From Terfezia claveryi (lineage: Eukaryota; Ascomycota; Pezizomycetes; Pezizales; Pezizaceae): a stretch of 29,115 nt of DNA. The stretch is taken from the NCBI GenBank assembly GCA_015179025.1, contig WHUX01000425.1:1-29115 (forward strand), written 5' to 3'. This document shows positions 1 through 11,322 of this stretch, one piece after another. The position numbers were made by a program, and so were the translations under genes. The notes below the pieces were generated by a model. That model did no database searches. It had not been told where the DNA came from and saw only the letters and a list, made by a program, of their open reading frames with translations. Each line of letters starts with the position of its first letter. The stretch's first letter is position 1.

Positions 1-209
1 AATGTCTCCTGAATCAGAGGTAAGGGATACCTGTTCTTGACCGTTATCTTGTTTAGGCTATGATAATCCACACACAACCGAAGAGAGCCGTCCGATTAGT
101 TCACAAACAGCACAGGGGCACCCGCTGGAGAAGAGCTATGGCGAATGTAGCTCTTGTTGAGGTTTTCCTCCAAGTATTTCTTCAGGGCCTCCAGCTCCAC
201 TCGAGACAT
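1..209 (-). pseudogene. Reverse transcriptase N-terminus (partial)
   Basis: The reading starts at an ATG (207-209) opening [20 protein letters not shown], matching the RT start of the central element, and continues through the VLFV, LRLCVDY and NRYPLPLI blocks before the window ends. A K-to-N change followed by a stop breaks it after VLFV. The catalytic YLDD block is not included. The frame upstream does not join directly to it (see the C-run entries). Identity as gypsy RT is certain; function is lost. Confidence 0.85.
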
Positions 210-1157
210 TCCATAGAGGGGCCCATAGGGGGGGACTTACTCTCTACCAGCGGAATTGTGTGGTCATATGGTCGGTGGGGCACCAGCTTCTCCGTGGCTT
301 TTTCCGAGAATAGATCTATAAACTCGTGATATTCATCTGGGACTATGGCCTTCCACTCCTCCTTAGGCCATATCTTGTTGATTTCTAGGTTCACCTCATG
401 TATGGACAGGGCATGAGTCTTTAGCTTGTGCCTCCTGGTAAGGTAAGCGAAAGCCCCTGCCCCAATGAAGCTAACATTTAGAGGTTTTTGGGGACCCGGG
501 GGAACAAGGGAAACTAGGGGCATAGAGGAAACTGGTGGCATAGGGGAAACCAGGGGCACAGGGAAAACAGGGGAATTGGCATCGAGGTGCACAGGCAGGT
601 GCACCACCTGGGTCGGGTAGACTACCGGAGGTGGCAAGGCATACAGCCCAGTAACAGTGGCCTTCGGATTCCCGCAGTATTTTTTGCAAAACTGGCTATT
701 GAACTGCAGAGTATAAGAGCGGAAGCTGACTGATATATCATACATTCTTAGCTATGGGATTCCGAGCACAATTGGGTATTTGAGCTTAGTCACAAACATC
801 GGGAGGGCTTTGGAGTGATCCTCGACCAAGGCAGGCATGCACACGATATCGGTGATATCCTAGAGGAGATGGGTCGACCGTCGATGACATTCAGAACATG
901 GGGGGTTTTTAGCTTTGACATGAGTATGGAGAATTTACTGACAAAGGCCTGGTCAATGAATGCAATTCCTGAAGCTCCGCAATCTATAAGGGCTGACATG
1001 GTGATTGTTCTATCATTGATATTGTGGGAGATAGATACAACAAAATGCTCGCTGAACAAGCAAGATTCGTCAACAATAGAAGAAGCGGAAGAAATAGAAA
1101 ATGCAGACAAAGACAAAGATAGATGGCCTGGGGCAGGTCCCTTGCTAGTGTCAGTAA
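210..1157 (-). pseudogene. Pol N-terminal part with aspartic protease
   Basis: This is the protease segment of gypsy pol. It holds the block LIDCGASGIAFIDQAF, where DCG sits at the position of the retropepsin D-[ST]-G triad. Downstream come a proline-rich linker and a conserved stretch ending [19 protein letters not shown] just before RT. It overlaps the end of gag in the -1 frame relative to gag. The frame changes near 750-790 and again at a seven-C run near 228-234. Homologous blocks are at 14018-14812 and 3570-4479. It once matured the Gag and Pol polyproteins and is no longer a continuous ORF. Confidence 0.8.
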
Positions 1158-2321
1158 CTAGGCAAGGGACAGGGCTTTTTCCTACTCGTCAAGCTCCTCA
1201 ATCCTGGGCACTAGGGTATCAGAGAGAGTGTGGATGGCGAGGGAGCGATTCTTTCGAAGGGGGCAAGCTGCAATGAAGTGATCAGCTTTTCCATAGGCTA
1301 TGCATAGCTTATTATTCTGGCGGCATTCCCTCTCTTCTTGGGTCAGGTGGGGTCTGCCCACGGATTAGTCTATAGGGGCTAGTCCACCCGCCATGAGAAA
1401 AGGGTGGGCTGGCTTGTTAGGGGTGGTTACGGGGGCCTGTGGCTGGGGGCGAGGTGCTGAAAAGGTCGATCGTGTAGGTGCTGTTGTAGAGGAGGCCTTA
1501 AGGCTGTTTCTAAACCTGGCTATCTTTTGCTCCAATCGGCTGGCCTGATCAATGAATTCCTCAAGGGTGTGGATATTTGGGAAGTTAATAAGTGCCTGTC
1601 TCAGTTCTACACTTAAGCCTTCCTGGAATTGATCCAGTTTGATCTTGTCGCTTCATTCAACCTCCGCAGCTAGCCTAGAGAATTCGGCCATATAGGTGGC
1701 CAGGTCAGTATTTCTTTGTCAGAGGGCCAGGAGGGCTAGGGTGGCCATTCCCTTTGGGTCCGGGTCTCCAAACGCTCGGTCGAGAATCACAAATAGGGCA
1801 GGGATATCTGCTAGTTTGATACCTGTTTCCAAAACATAGGGCTGGACTTGGTCCAAAGCCTTCCCCTCCAACAGGCCGTAAACGTAAGTGAGTTTGTGCT
1901 GGGTGGTTGGAAACTTAGCAGCATCTCCATTGAGCTTAATATTGATGGAGTTTTTCTAGGCCTTGAGGCGGGCCCATTCGCCGTTAAATTTGGGTGGGGT
2001 GGGAAGGTCTTGGGTTTTGGTGGGCGTGGCGGTCGCAGGTGCCTGTGCGGTTACAGGGGCAAGGGCATGGTTGAGATTGCGCATGGTTACTCGGTCATCT
2101 GCGAGGTCCTTTTGGAGAAGGAGGATTTCATCTTCGGCTTCTTTCAGCCTTCGTTGGGTGTCCTGGAGCTCCGCTCCTTGTTTTTCGCCAATCTTATAGG
2201 TGGCAGTGAAGATATCGATGGCCATTCAATGGTATTCCAACAGCTGGGCTGGGTCTGAGGGTATTGGTGTTTCCTGCCATGCTTGGAACCTGTTGGTAGG
2301 TAACAGGGTTGGTTCAAACAT
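1158..2321 (-). pseudogene. Gag (capsid/nucleocapsid) relic
   Basis: The ATG at 2321-2319 opens MFEPTLLPTNRFQAWQETPI and the stop is TAG at 1160-1158, the same end (…SLA-stop) as the central gag. The frame can be followed through the coiled-coil-like N-terminal third, the capsid-like middle and a CCHC zinc knuckle near 1270-1300. The knuckle's second cysteine has become tyrosine (CIAYGKADH), so RNA binding is probably lost. An in-frame TGA at 2228-2226 and later frame breaks disrupt the ORF. Gag would package element RNA in cytoplasmic particles. Confidence 0.8.
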
Positions 2322-2352
2322 TGTACCAGTTGGTCAGAGTGATCCAATGTAG

Positions 2353-2858
2353 TGTAACGTGGGCTCTGGAGACAAGGCGACCAAGGGGTACGCCGGGGAG
2401 AAGGCAGAGGCTAGGGCAAGACATACATAGGAACGCTACGTGTGTGACTAGGGGAAGGCTGAGACGGGGGGCAAGGGCAAGAGGCAAGAGGGGCAGAGGG
2501 CAAGGGGCACGAGACATGCGGAGGCAGTTGCCGCGTGTGTCGGAGTGGGGCAGCTGTGCTGCAGAGCTATTCACGGGACAAGGCAAGATGAGGGGGTGTA
2601 CAAGGGAGGTATACCTTCGCGGAGAGACAAGGTCCTGTATTTGGTATACAAGACGTTAGATGGGGATCCAATGAGAGGGTGGAGAGAGCAAGCTATATAT
2701 ACAGGCTTCCTTCCTGGCCAAGGCCACCGGAAGGAATAAGGTTCCCGAGACCCCTTATCTCGGGAACAGAAATAATAATGATATCAATCAATAATAACGA
2801 GAGTTGGATGGAATCCCGTCTGACTCTCAAACCCGGCTAGGAAAGGATAGTTGTGACA
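2353..2858 (-). repeat. 5' LTR of the minus-strand gypsy element
   Basis: The LTR has TG...CA ends on the minus strand (plus-strand view: TGTAACG at 2353, TTGTGACA ending 2858). It shares the pyrimidine-rich R/U5 part, TATA region and U3 hairpin with the other LTRs here. Its U3 lacks the 38-bp palindromic units of the central element. In their place is a different inverted repeat, GAGAGT...ACTCTC (about 2799-2826). It is 506 bp long. Confidence 0.8.
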
Positions 2859-3569
2859 GAGGGGATGGCTTTGGACCAAGTCCAGCCCTATGTATTAGAA
2901 ACAGGTATCAAACTAGTGGATATCCCTGCCCTATTCATGATCCTCAACTAAGCATTCAGAGATTTGGATCCAGAAGGAATGGCTACCAAAGCCTTCTAGG
3001 CCCTCTAACAAAGAAATACTGACCTGGCCACTTATGTAGCCAAATTCTCTAGCCTAGCTGCAGAAGTCTACTGGCATAACAAGATCAAACTAGACTAATT
3101 CTAGGAAAGCTTAAATGTGGAACTCAGACAGACACTCATTAATTTCTTAGATGTCCCTACTCTTAAAGAATTTATTTATCAAGCTAGCCGATTGGAGCAA
3201 AAGATAGCTAGGTTCAGAAATAGCCTTAAAGCCTCCCCTACAACAGCACCCCCCTGATCAACCTTTTCAGCCCCTCGCCTCTAGCTACAGGTCCCCATAA
3301 CCCCCCCGAACAAGCTAGCCTACTCTTCCCTTATAGCAAGCAGACCAGCCCCTATAGACTTATCTGCAGGCAGACCCCACCTGACTCAAGAAGAGAGGAA
3401 ATACTACTGGAATAATGGACTATGTATAGCCTGTAGGAAGGTCGACCACTTCATTATAGCCTACCCCCTTCAAAAAAATCACTTCCTCACCATCTATGCT
3501 ATCTCTAACACTCCAAAACCCAGGATTATGGAGGTAGATGAGTCAGGAAAAGTCCTGTCCCTTGTCTAG
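2859..3569 (+). pseudogene. Gag relic, C-terminal two-thirds
   Basis: It starts mid-gene at sequence matching the central gag around 13260 (…RALDQVQPYM in that copy) and ends at TAG 3567-3569, the same gag terminus as in the other copies. A CCHC knuckle is recognisable near 3411-3468 (LCIACRKVDHF), with its last cysteine changed to tyrosine. The -1 frameshift heptamer near 3552-3558 reads AGGAAAA instead of GGGAAAA. Many stops are present. The N-terminal third is absent here; a complementary N-terminal fragment is at 25198-25608. Confidence 0.8.
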
Positions 3570-4479
3570 TTACTGATACTTACAAGAAATGTGCATTAGG
3601 TCATCTGTCTTTATTATCTTTCTCTGTTCTTTTTATGTCTATTGATAAGTCTTACCTATTTAGTGAGTATTTTATTATACCTATCATGATATCCTTTAAT
3701 AGTAAAACACTCATCACATCAACTCTCATAGACTGTGGAGCTTTAGGAATTGCCTTCATCGACTAGGCCTTTGTCAGTAAACATGCCATACCCACCTTTA
3801 AGCTCAAAACCCTCTGCTTCCTCAATATTATTTATGGCCAACCTATCTCTTTTAGAGCTATCTCTAATATCGCATGTACTTCTACCCAGATTGGGGACCC
3901 CTCCGAAAGCCTTCCTATATTTGTTATAAAGTTCAAGTATCCAATTGTCCTCAGAATCCTATGGCTTAGAATATATGATATATCAGTTAGCTTTGGCTTT
4001 TATACTCTATAGTTCAAAAGCCCTTACTACAAAAACCACTGCCGAAATCCAAAAGCCACTACCACTAGATTTTGTACATTACCACCCCTTATTATCTACC
4101 TATCTCAGGTAGTGAATTTGATGGAACACCATAATGCCATTTTCTCCTCCATTCTCCCTGTTACTCTTGTTCCTCCAATGTCCACAACCAAACCTCTAGA
4201 TATTAACTTCATTAGAGCAGAGGCTTTCACTTATCTCATCAGAAGACATAAGCTCAAGGCCCATACCCTCTCAATTTATGAGATCTATTTAGAGATTAAC
4301 AAGATAAGGTCTAAAGAAAAATAGAAATTTCTGGTCCCAGATGAATGCCACAAGTTTATTAACCTATTCTCGGAAAAAGCAGCAGAGAAGCTGGCCCCTT
4401 ATCTACCATATGACTACACAATTCTACTGATAGAAGGTAAAACCCTCCCCTATGGGCTCCTCTATAGAATGTTCTATAT
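3570..4479 (+). pseudogene. Aspartic protease region of pol (relic)
   Basis: Carries LIDCGALGIAFID followed immediately by a TAG, with the DCG active-site triplet at 3731-3739. It continues through the linker and the conserved block before RT. At the protease/RT junction this copy reads ACCCTCCCCTATGGG, which keeps the downstream RT frame open. The two better copies have one pyrimidine fewer there. It ends where a solo LTR is inserted, next to a 5-bp duplication. Non-functional. Confidence 0.75.
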
Positions 4480-5153
4480 TATAACGATAGCTATGGGGAC
4501 AAGGCGACCAAGGGGTATGTCATAGCAAGGACAGGAATGAGGTAAGACATACGTAGGAGCACTATATATATGACTAGGAAAACTAGACTTGTCACGGACA
4601 CTTGTCACAGATGTCATAGGCGATGTCATAAGAGGCAGGATGTTCAGAAAGTAGAGGCTATGGCAAGACATATGTAAGAATACTAAATGTGTAATTAGGG
4701 GAAGGCTGGGATAGGGCAAGGGCTGGAGGCAAGAGGTAAGGATAAGAGACATGCAGAAGTGGTTGCAGCATATGTCAGAGGGAGGCAGCTGTACTGCAGA
4801 GTTGTTTAAGGATGTGTACAAGGGAGGTGCACAAGTGCTGAAAGAAGCAAGGTCCTGTATTTGGTATACAAAACATTGGATAGGGATCCAATGACAGTAC
4901 GAGGGATAGGGTCTATATATACATAATTCTGTCAGGGCAATAGGGAGATAAGCTTCTCGAGATTTTTATCTCGGAAGCCAAGCAAGGTAATGATAGCAAT
5001 AACCCATCACCTGCATCACAAGTGATGCCAAGGGCAATAATAATGATAACCTATCACCTGTAATCGCAAGTGATGACAAAGACAACAATGGTAATAACCT
5101 ATCACCTACAATTACAAGTAATGGTAAGAACAATTGAGCATATGGTTATGACA
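4480..5153 (-). repeat. Solo LTR, minus orientation, with target duplication
   Basis: The edges read TATAAC at 4480 (TGTAAC in intact copies) and GTTATGACA ending 5153. The five bases before it are tatat (4475-4479) and the five after are catat (5154-5158), which fits a 5-bp target duplication with one C-to-T change. No internal gypsy sequence remains, so LTR-LTR recombination removed it. The insertion splits the protease/RT junction of the surrounding relic. The U3 side (5001-5140) holds a three-copy repeat of its own. Length 674 bp. Confidence 0.8.
5001..5140. repeat. ~47-bp tandem repeat with short palindromes inside solo LTR U3
   Basis: Three units begin AACC(C/T)ATCACCT at 5001, 5048 and 5096. 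Each contains an ATCAC/GTGAT-type inverted repeat; the first is GCATCAC-AA-GTGATGC. They occupy the U3 position where the central element has its own, unrelated 38-bp palindromic units. Confidence 0.75.
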
Positions 5154-6437
5154 CATATAGAGCTGGAAGCCTTAAAGAAATACTTAGAAGAAAACCTCAA
5201 CAAGAGCTTCATTTGCCATAGCTCCTTACCAGCAGGTTCTTTGGTACTGTTCGTAAAGAAATCAGACAGCTCCCTTCAGTTGTGTATTGATTATTGTGGC
5301 CTCAACGAGATAACAGTAAAATATAGGTACTCTCTACTACTAATCCAGAAGACATTAGCCAGGCTTTTCAAGGCAAAATAGTTCACCAAATTGGATTTGA
5401 GAGGGGTATATAACCTAGTATGGATTACCAAAGGAGAGGAATGGAAAACAGCCTTCTAGATATGATATGGCCATTTTGAGTATAATATGATACTTTTTAG
5501 CCTAACCAACATACTGGCCTCTTTCTAGCACTTTATCAATAATACTCTATGGGACTTCTTGGATGTATTTTGCATAGCTTACCTTGATGATATCCTTATT
5601 TACTCAGATTTCTGGGTAGAACACAAGATCTATATCCAACAAGTACTAGAGAAACTGGAGGGAGCCAGGCTATATTTGAAGCCAGAAAAGTATGAGTTCC
5701 ATATGCAAAAAGTTAAGTATCTAGGGCTAATTATCACTACAGAGGGCATTTAGATGGACCCTGCAAAGGTTGCTGTAATCCTGGAGTGGGAAACTCCAGC
5801 TAACCTCAAGGATATACAGGCCTTTATGGGATTCACCAACTTCTATTGCCAGTTCATTCTAGGATATTTAAAGATAGTGGCACTACTGATAGCATTAATC
5901 AAGACCAAGGGCATAGAAAGAGGCCAACACTTTTAGTAGAGTCTAAAAGCCCAGTCAGCCTTTGAGAAGCTTAAGGAAGCCTTCTATTTAGCTCTGATCC
6001 TGGTCCACTTCAATCCTGATAGTGAATGTATTAGAGAAATAGATACCTCTGACTATATTTCTGCTGGAATCCTGTCCTAGTATGTCAATGGTATTCTCTA
6101 CTCAGTAGCGTATTTCTCCAAAAAGCATTCCCCAGTAGAAGGTAATTATGAGATCTATGACAAAGAGTTGATAGCTATTGTATAAGCATTCAAGGAATGG
6201 AGGCCTCACCTGGAATCAGCAAAGGGGATTATAGAGATCCTCTCTGACTATAAAATTCTAGAATACTTCACAACTACTAAGTTATTGAACTGCCAACAGG
6301 CTAGGTAGTTAGAATTCTTGTCCTGTTTTTACTTCAAGATTAGGTATTGGCCTGAAAAGGCTGGGGGTAAACTAGATGTACTAACTAGAAGATCAGGAGA
6401 TCTTCCTAAGGGGGGGCATGAAAGGCTAAAGTACTAG
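5154..6437 (+). pseudogene. Reverse transcriptase-RNase H relic
   Basis: Starts at the block homologous to [18 protein letters not shown] and carries recognisable RT motifs: VLFVKKSD, the KLDLRG block (TGG to TAG just before it), and [11 protein letters not shown] near 5577-5607 with the YLDD catalytic motif intact. RNase H remnants follow (EIDTSDY near 6040, YDKELIAIV near 6157, then the PDALTR-like block). Stops such as those at 5380 and 5751 correspond to W, Q or R codons in the central copy. It once synthesised element cDNA; it is inactive. Confidence 0.85.
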
Positions 6438-7972
6438 AACCAGGTAGTACTGAAGCCAGAAAATCTTGATCTAGCTGCTAATATTCTGGCCAAGGCTAAT
6501 GCAGATATAGGAAGTGATCTCCAACAATAGGTAAAAAAGGTATATAAGAACAACTCCCTGGCTAAAGATATTATTGCAGTAGTGGATTCCGGCCACTGTC
6601 ACTATGTTAAGACCTCTCTAGCTGAGTGTACCATTCAGGATAGCCTTCTATACCACCTGGACTAGCTATATGTACTGGAAGGGAATTTGCATCTCTACCT
6701 GATTAGGGAATACTATGACACTTTAGCTGCTGGCTATCCTAGAGTAGCTAAGACATTAGAACTACTTTCTAGGCAATATATATAGATCAACTAGTGGAAG
6801 GAGGTAGAATAGTACATATGGAATTGCTATATCTATAAGCATACAAAACCTACCTACCATACTCCTTATAGTACCTTGAAGCCCCTGGAGATCCCAAATT
6901 AGCCTTGGCAATACCTAACCATAGCCTTTATAACTGGGTTGCCAGAGGACTCAGGATTCAATGCTATCCTGATGGTGGTGGATTAGCTGACAAAAATAAG
7001 GCATATGATACCTTGCTAGGATACCTGCTCTGCCCCAAAGCTAGCCAATCTCTACCTCACTAATGTATTCCAGTATCATGGCCTCCCCAAATCCATTGTA
7101 TCTGATTGAGGGCCTTAGTTTATCTCAGAATTCTGAAAAGCATTCTGCAAGCTTTTGAAGATCAAGATAGCCTCTTGATAGTATACCCCCTCCAAACTGA
7201 TAGCCAGTCAGAAAGGATGAATACTATTATGCAACAATATTTGTAGGTCTATGTCAACCACTAGTAAAATAATTGGGTGTCCTTATTGGCAACCTATGAG
7301 TTCACTGCAAACAACTAGTTCTTAGAGTCCTTAAAAACCTCTCCCTTCCTGGCCAATTACGGTTGGCACCCCTGATTCGTAGATACTCTGGCACTCCTAC
7401 AGAGAATCTACCCCCTAGCCAAGGAGTTTGTAGCTAGAATTATAGAACTCCACTCCATCCTAAAAGCTGAGCTGGGATATGTGCAAGCCAGGCAAGCTAA
7501 GTATGGTAATGGATCATAGTTGCCAGCCTCCAAGTATCAGCCAGAAGATAGGGTATAGCTCTCTAGCTAGCACTTCCAGACAGAATAACCTTTTTGTAAG
7601 CTGGATTATAAGTTTCTAGAGCCATATAAGGTATTAGGGAATGTAAGCACTTATATATACTGGTTGAAGTTCCCTAAAGACATCAAATGCCACTTGGTTA
7701 TTTATGTCTCAGAGATTGAACCAGCTGCTAATGATCCCCTCCCTGGACAAAAACACCCCCTACCTCCTTCTATAGTGATTACTAGTGAAGAGGAGTGGGA
7801 GGTTAAGGAGGTACTAGATTTCAGAAAGTGCTATAGGCAAGTTCAGTATAAGGTCAAATGGTTAGGGGATGAGGAAACTACCTGGCAACCTGTGGAAGAC
7901 TTGAAAAATATATAGGACTTGGTCACCCTGTTGCACTAGCAATACCTCAATAAGCCTTACCTAGTTGACTAA
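6438..7972 (+). pseudogene. Integrase and chromodomain relic
   Basis: Follows RNase H in the same order as the central copy. The zinc-binding region, catalytic-core blocks and chromodomain can be aligned with it despite many TAG and TAA stops. Unlike the central copy, the integrase N-terminus has no Ala-Glu expansion (it reads ILAKANADIGSDL at about 6482-6520). The chromodomain part is still open at 7664-7915 (VSEIEPAANDPLPGQ, then YKVKWLGDEETTWQP). The chromodomain would have guided integration to modified chromatin. Confidence 0.8.
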
Positions 7973-8110
7973 GGTCGTGACTTTGTATTTTTCTTGTTTG
8001 GAGTTGGGGTTCTCGTTATAGCAAATGTTGTTGTTTCCTGTATTGATTTTACTGGTTGTCATGCCCAAAGCCTCCTTGTCACTAGAGCTCCACCCTGAAG
8101 GGGAATATAG
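7973..8110 (+). other. 3' untranslated stretch with polypurine tract
   Basis: Non-coding segment between the chromodomain and the 3' LTR, matching 17739-17926 of the central element. It ends in the purine tract GAAGGGGAA just before the LTR (8096-8104), the likely plus-strand primer site. Confidence 0.6.
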
Positions 8111-8657
8111 TGTCACAACGGCATGCTTGATTGTCTTTATCATCACTTGCAATGCAGATGATAGGTTATTGCTATCTTACTTAACTCCTGAGATAGGAAT
8201 CTCGGGAAGCTTATTCCTTCCATTGCCCTGTCCTAGAATCATGTATATATAGCCCCTATCCCTCATACTGTTATTGGATCCCTATCCAATATTTTGTATA
8301 CCCAATACAGGACCTTGCTTCTCCCAGCACTTGTGCACCTCCCTTATACATATCCTTATCTCATACAAACAACTCTGCAGTATAGCTACCTCTCTCCAAC
8401 ATATATGGCAACCACTTCTACATGTCTCTTGCCCCTTGCTCCTTACCTCTTGCCTGTTGCCTCTTGTTCTTGCCCCCCATCCCAGCCTTCCCTTAGTTAT
8501 ATATGTAGTGTTCCTACATGTATGTCTTACCCTAGTCTTGCTCCTGCCCTATCCCGGCCTTCCTCGTTCATACATATAGTATTCCTATATGTATAATTCC
8601 CTTGCCTACTACTCAGGTATACCTCTTGGTCGCCTTGTTTCTAGGGCCTATATCACA
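8111..8657 (+). repeat. 3' LTR of the plus-strand gypsy relic
   Basis: Begins TGTCACAACGG directly after the polypurine tract and ends near TATCACA at 8657, aligning with TGTCACAACC...CGTTACA of the central LTRs. It retains the U3 hairpin, TATATATAG and the R/U5 stem-loops, with paired changes in both arms of several stems. The right edge is blurred by mutation, give or take a few bases. Confidence 0.75.
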
Positions 8658-11076
8658 ATTATCTTGTACTAATACTTACCTTGTAGTGTTATGAAAAGCT
8701 TGCTTTAACCTTCCCTAATTAGCTCTATACCTCTTTCTTCTAGATGCACAATGTCTTTTAACCTCTCCTGAAATACTACACCCTTCTCTGTCTATGCTGC
8801 CATCTCTAATTCCTTTCCAGTGAAGTTATAATATCTGCTATAACTTATGATCACTTACAAGATGCTATCAATATGATTACACTGATAGTATACATTCTTT
8901 AATTACTTATGTAATGTCTTGCAAACCTCTATTAAAAATTGGGGCAAGATGCTATAGTGGGAGATTTGATCAGCCTAGTGCATCAATATATAGATCTTTG
9001 GAAAATTGAAATATGAATCCTCCACTAGAACTAGATTCACTAAGTATGCCCGTTTCTCTCTATCTTATGCCGCAATATGAGTTCTTTATACTACAGTACA
9101 TCTGTTTGCCTCCCTTTTAAGGTTTCGACTATGATTGTATTCTGTTAGCTCTTTCGATAAGTTATCTGCTCTAGCTTTTATAGCCTTGCTAGTTTGATAT
9201 CTTAAAAAAACATCCTTTATAGTATAGAAGCATTGCAGATATTCCCTTATATATTCTATAGTACTGTCAGTATACCTTCAATATCTAGAGTAGAGTGCAA
9301 AATCAGTCAACTATTACACACAAGTAATTGCTTTCTTAAAATCTCACTCTTGAGCACCTGTAAGATGCAGTATATCTGTCTAGCAGTATAGAGAAGCTGT
9401 GAAAACCTCTAAGATGACTTTTAGAATTGATCACATTTCCTTGTCAGAGAGTTAACTTAAAAGCCTATATAATTTTCATGGGATGTGATTGCTGAAGTAA
9501 CGAGGCAATGAACTCTAAATATTATTGAATGCAGGGAGTGTATTATGACTTTCCAAAAACCTCTTGATCTATTCAATCAAATATTACAGGTTCCCCAACA
9601 GCATAGTATAAAGGATACCTAATTGAATAACTTCTTATATGACAATACCTTGCAGGGTCTATAGAGTATTTTGGATAGCTTTCATTCTCTTATCATGAAG
9701 ACTTGTAGTGTTTGATTTATTAACCCATTCCCGATATTTTTCAGCATTATGCATAGGATATTCCTGAAACTGACCTAGTTGGTACTAAGGACATTTATAT
9801 ATTGGACACCTTGTAGTATAAATCCCATGTATTGTTGCATTTTCCATATGGTCCAGAAGTCAGCCAGCAACTTAGAAATAACATTTCTTGATTACCTTGT
9901 CTATATACTTTATTTTCTGCCTATCCCATGCAGCATCCGATAAGGAATATAAGATAAACCAAAGTAGATCATACAAAACATGAATTGCCTCTTACTCCTA
10001 TTTCTCTTTTGACTAGGCAGGGATTTTTTTAACTCACTTGGGACTATAAGGTAGTAAGGCAACCAGTATCTAGGTATAAGATATAGGTTTATTCCGAAAC
10101 CTTGACTTGATATTACCAATGCTCATATATATAGGCCATAGATTTCCATTACTAGAAATGTTTATTAGGTAGGTAGCATCGGATGCAAAGAGTATAGAAA
10201 CCAACATATCACTCACTAGAAGTGTCATCTAAAATCTGAAATCAATAACCAAATCGTTGCCAAATATGGTACCTATAAGTTATCAATGGGGCAATTATAT
10301 ACCTATGTATCTTATCACTACAATGTAGTATTCATCTCAGTATAAACCCTCTCCTGCTGTATATCGAAGTTTCTGACTGGGGCCCAGCATATGTATGCTA
10401 CAAATGATTTCCTATACAGCAAGTACTTTAATAATACTAAAATGTCCTAGTACTAGAACTCAATATTTTTTGCCAAATTGAAGTCTATAAACCCATTCTT
10501 CAACAGTAGATCGGTGACTATTTAGTCAATTTTCTGATATAAGGTAAAAGTAGATCGAAATAAGAACTTTGAACTGCTATCCGTCCTATAACTTTAGGTA
10601 TCTGAATATTGGCCAAGAAAGCTATCTTTGAAGAATACATCAATTTAAGTCTTCACCATATACATTTTGTATAAAAATCTTACAAGTTTAAAATCTAGGG
10701 CATCTTGGAAAGGTTAAAAGATATTGTACATTAGTTACCTCTATACAACTGAGAGGTATGCCAAAATAACCTTGCCTACTTCATGGTTAGCAAGGAAACA
10801 TAAAGCGTCCCTAGTGGAAATAACTATGTCCATTTGTTGACTCACCAAATTGGAATTCTCACTGCTATTATAGGCAATTTCTTCTTACTGTTCTTCCTGA
10901 TATTCTATCTTATTTTGCAGTATAAAGTCAGGAAGATTGAAAAAGAAGTGGCTTAATTTATCCTAAAAGTCATTGTCATTTCTAGACTGTGTTATCTCTA
11001 TTGGTTGCCCTACTATATCTAATTGTTTATTGCTTGCACTAGTCTCCACTTGTTTTCATGAGTACTAGATTTTAGG

Positions 11077-11142
11077 ATATTGTTTCTCCAAATGATTTAT
11101 GAGGGCACTAGGTAATTTAAAAGCCTGGTTGCAAATTGGGCA
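11077..11142 (-). other. Second C2H2 zinc finger of the Plavaka relic
   Basis: On the minus strand it encodes CPICNQAFKLPSALINHLEK. The CX2C pair, the F and L core positions and the first histidine are present; the last histidine has become tyrosine (TAT, consistent with CAT). DNA-binding fingers at the N-terminus are usual for this transposase group. Confidence 0.65.
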
Positions 11143-11256
11143 TGCACCACTATTATATTGTATTGTATTAGTTGATGCCTGTATTATATCCCAAAGATTA
11201 TCATTTGTGATTGTGTTCACTTATTTTCGTTTAGATAGTTAGTGCTGCTCATTAAG

Positions 11257-11322
11257 ATGGTTTGTTTCTAAATGAATCGTAAGCCTACCAGCTGTTTTAA
11301 AAGGCTGGCTACAAAAAGGGCA
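11257..11322 (-). other. First C2H2 zinc finger of the Plavaka relic
   Basis: On the minus strand the finger starts CPFCSQPFKTAGRLTIHL and closes with a second histidine four residues after the first (CX2C-X12-HX4H). All four ligands are intact. It probably lies close to the transposase N-terminus. Confidence 0.7.

Larger units (their letters stand above)
1..2858 (-). mobile_element. Ty3/gypsy chromovirus, 5' half, truncated by window edge
   Basis: Reading down the minus strand from 2858, the order is LTR, gag, aspartic protease and the first ~70 residues of reverse transcriptase, where the window ends. All parts align with the fuller plus-strand element at 12148-18536. The right LTR edge (TTGTGACA, ending 2858) abuts gag sequence of another, plus-strand gypsy copy, so this element was inserted into that gag. 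Scattered in-frame stops and frame changes make it a pseudogene, but it is better preserved than the host relic and so is younger. The other LTR and the target duplication lie outside the window. Confidence 0.85.
2859..8657 (+). mobile_element. Ty3/gypsy chromovirus relic, 5' end missing, heavily mutated
   Basis: Collinear with the central element from mid-gag through protease, RT, RNase H, integrase, chromodomain, polypurine tract and 3' LTR. Its 5' LTR and gag N-terminus are absent on the left because the minus-strand element sits at 2858/2859. A solo LTR interrupts it at 4480-5153. Stops, mostly TAG where the central copy has CAG or TGG, occur every few dozen codons, as expected of RIP. 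It borders a Plavaka relic on the right, so it probably inserted into that relic. Confidence 0.85.

Noticed and set aside
8658..8662. attat after the 3' LTR at 8657 and gctat before the LTR at 24484 as a target duplication of one split element
   Set aside because: Two of five bases differ and the flanking sequences are unrelated; kept only as a caveat in the finding about the split gag.
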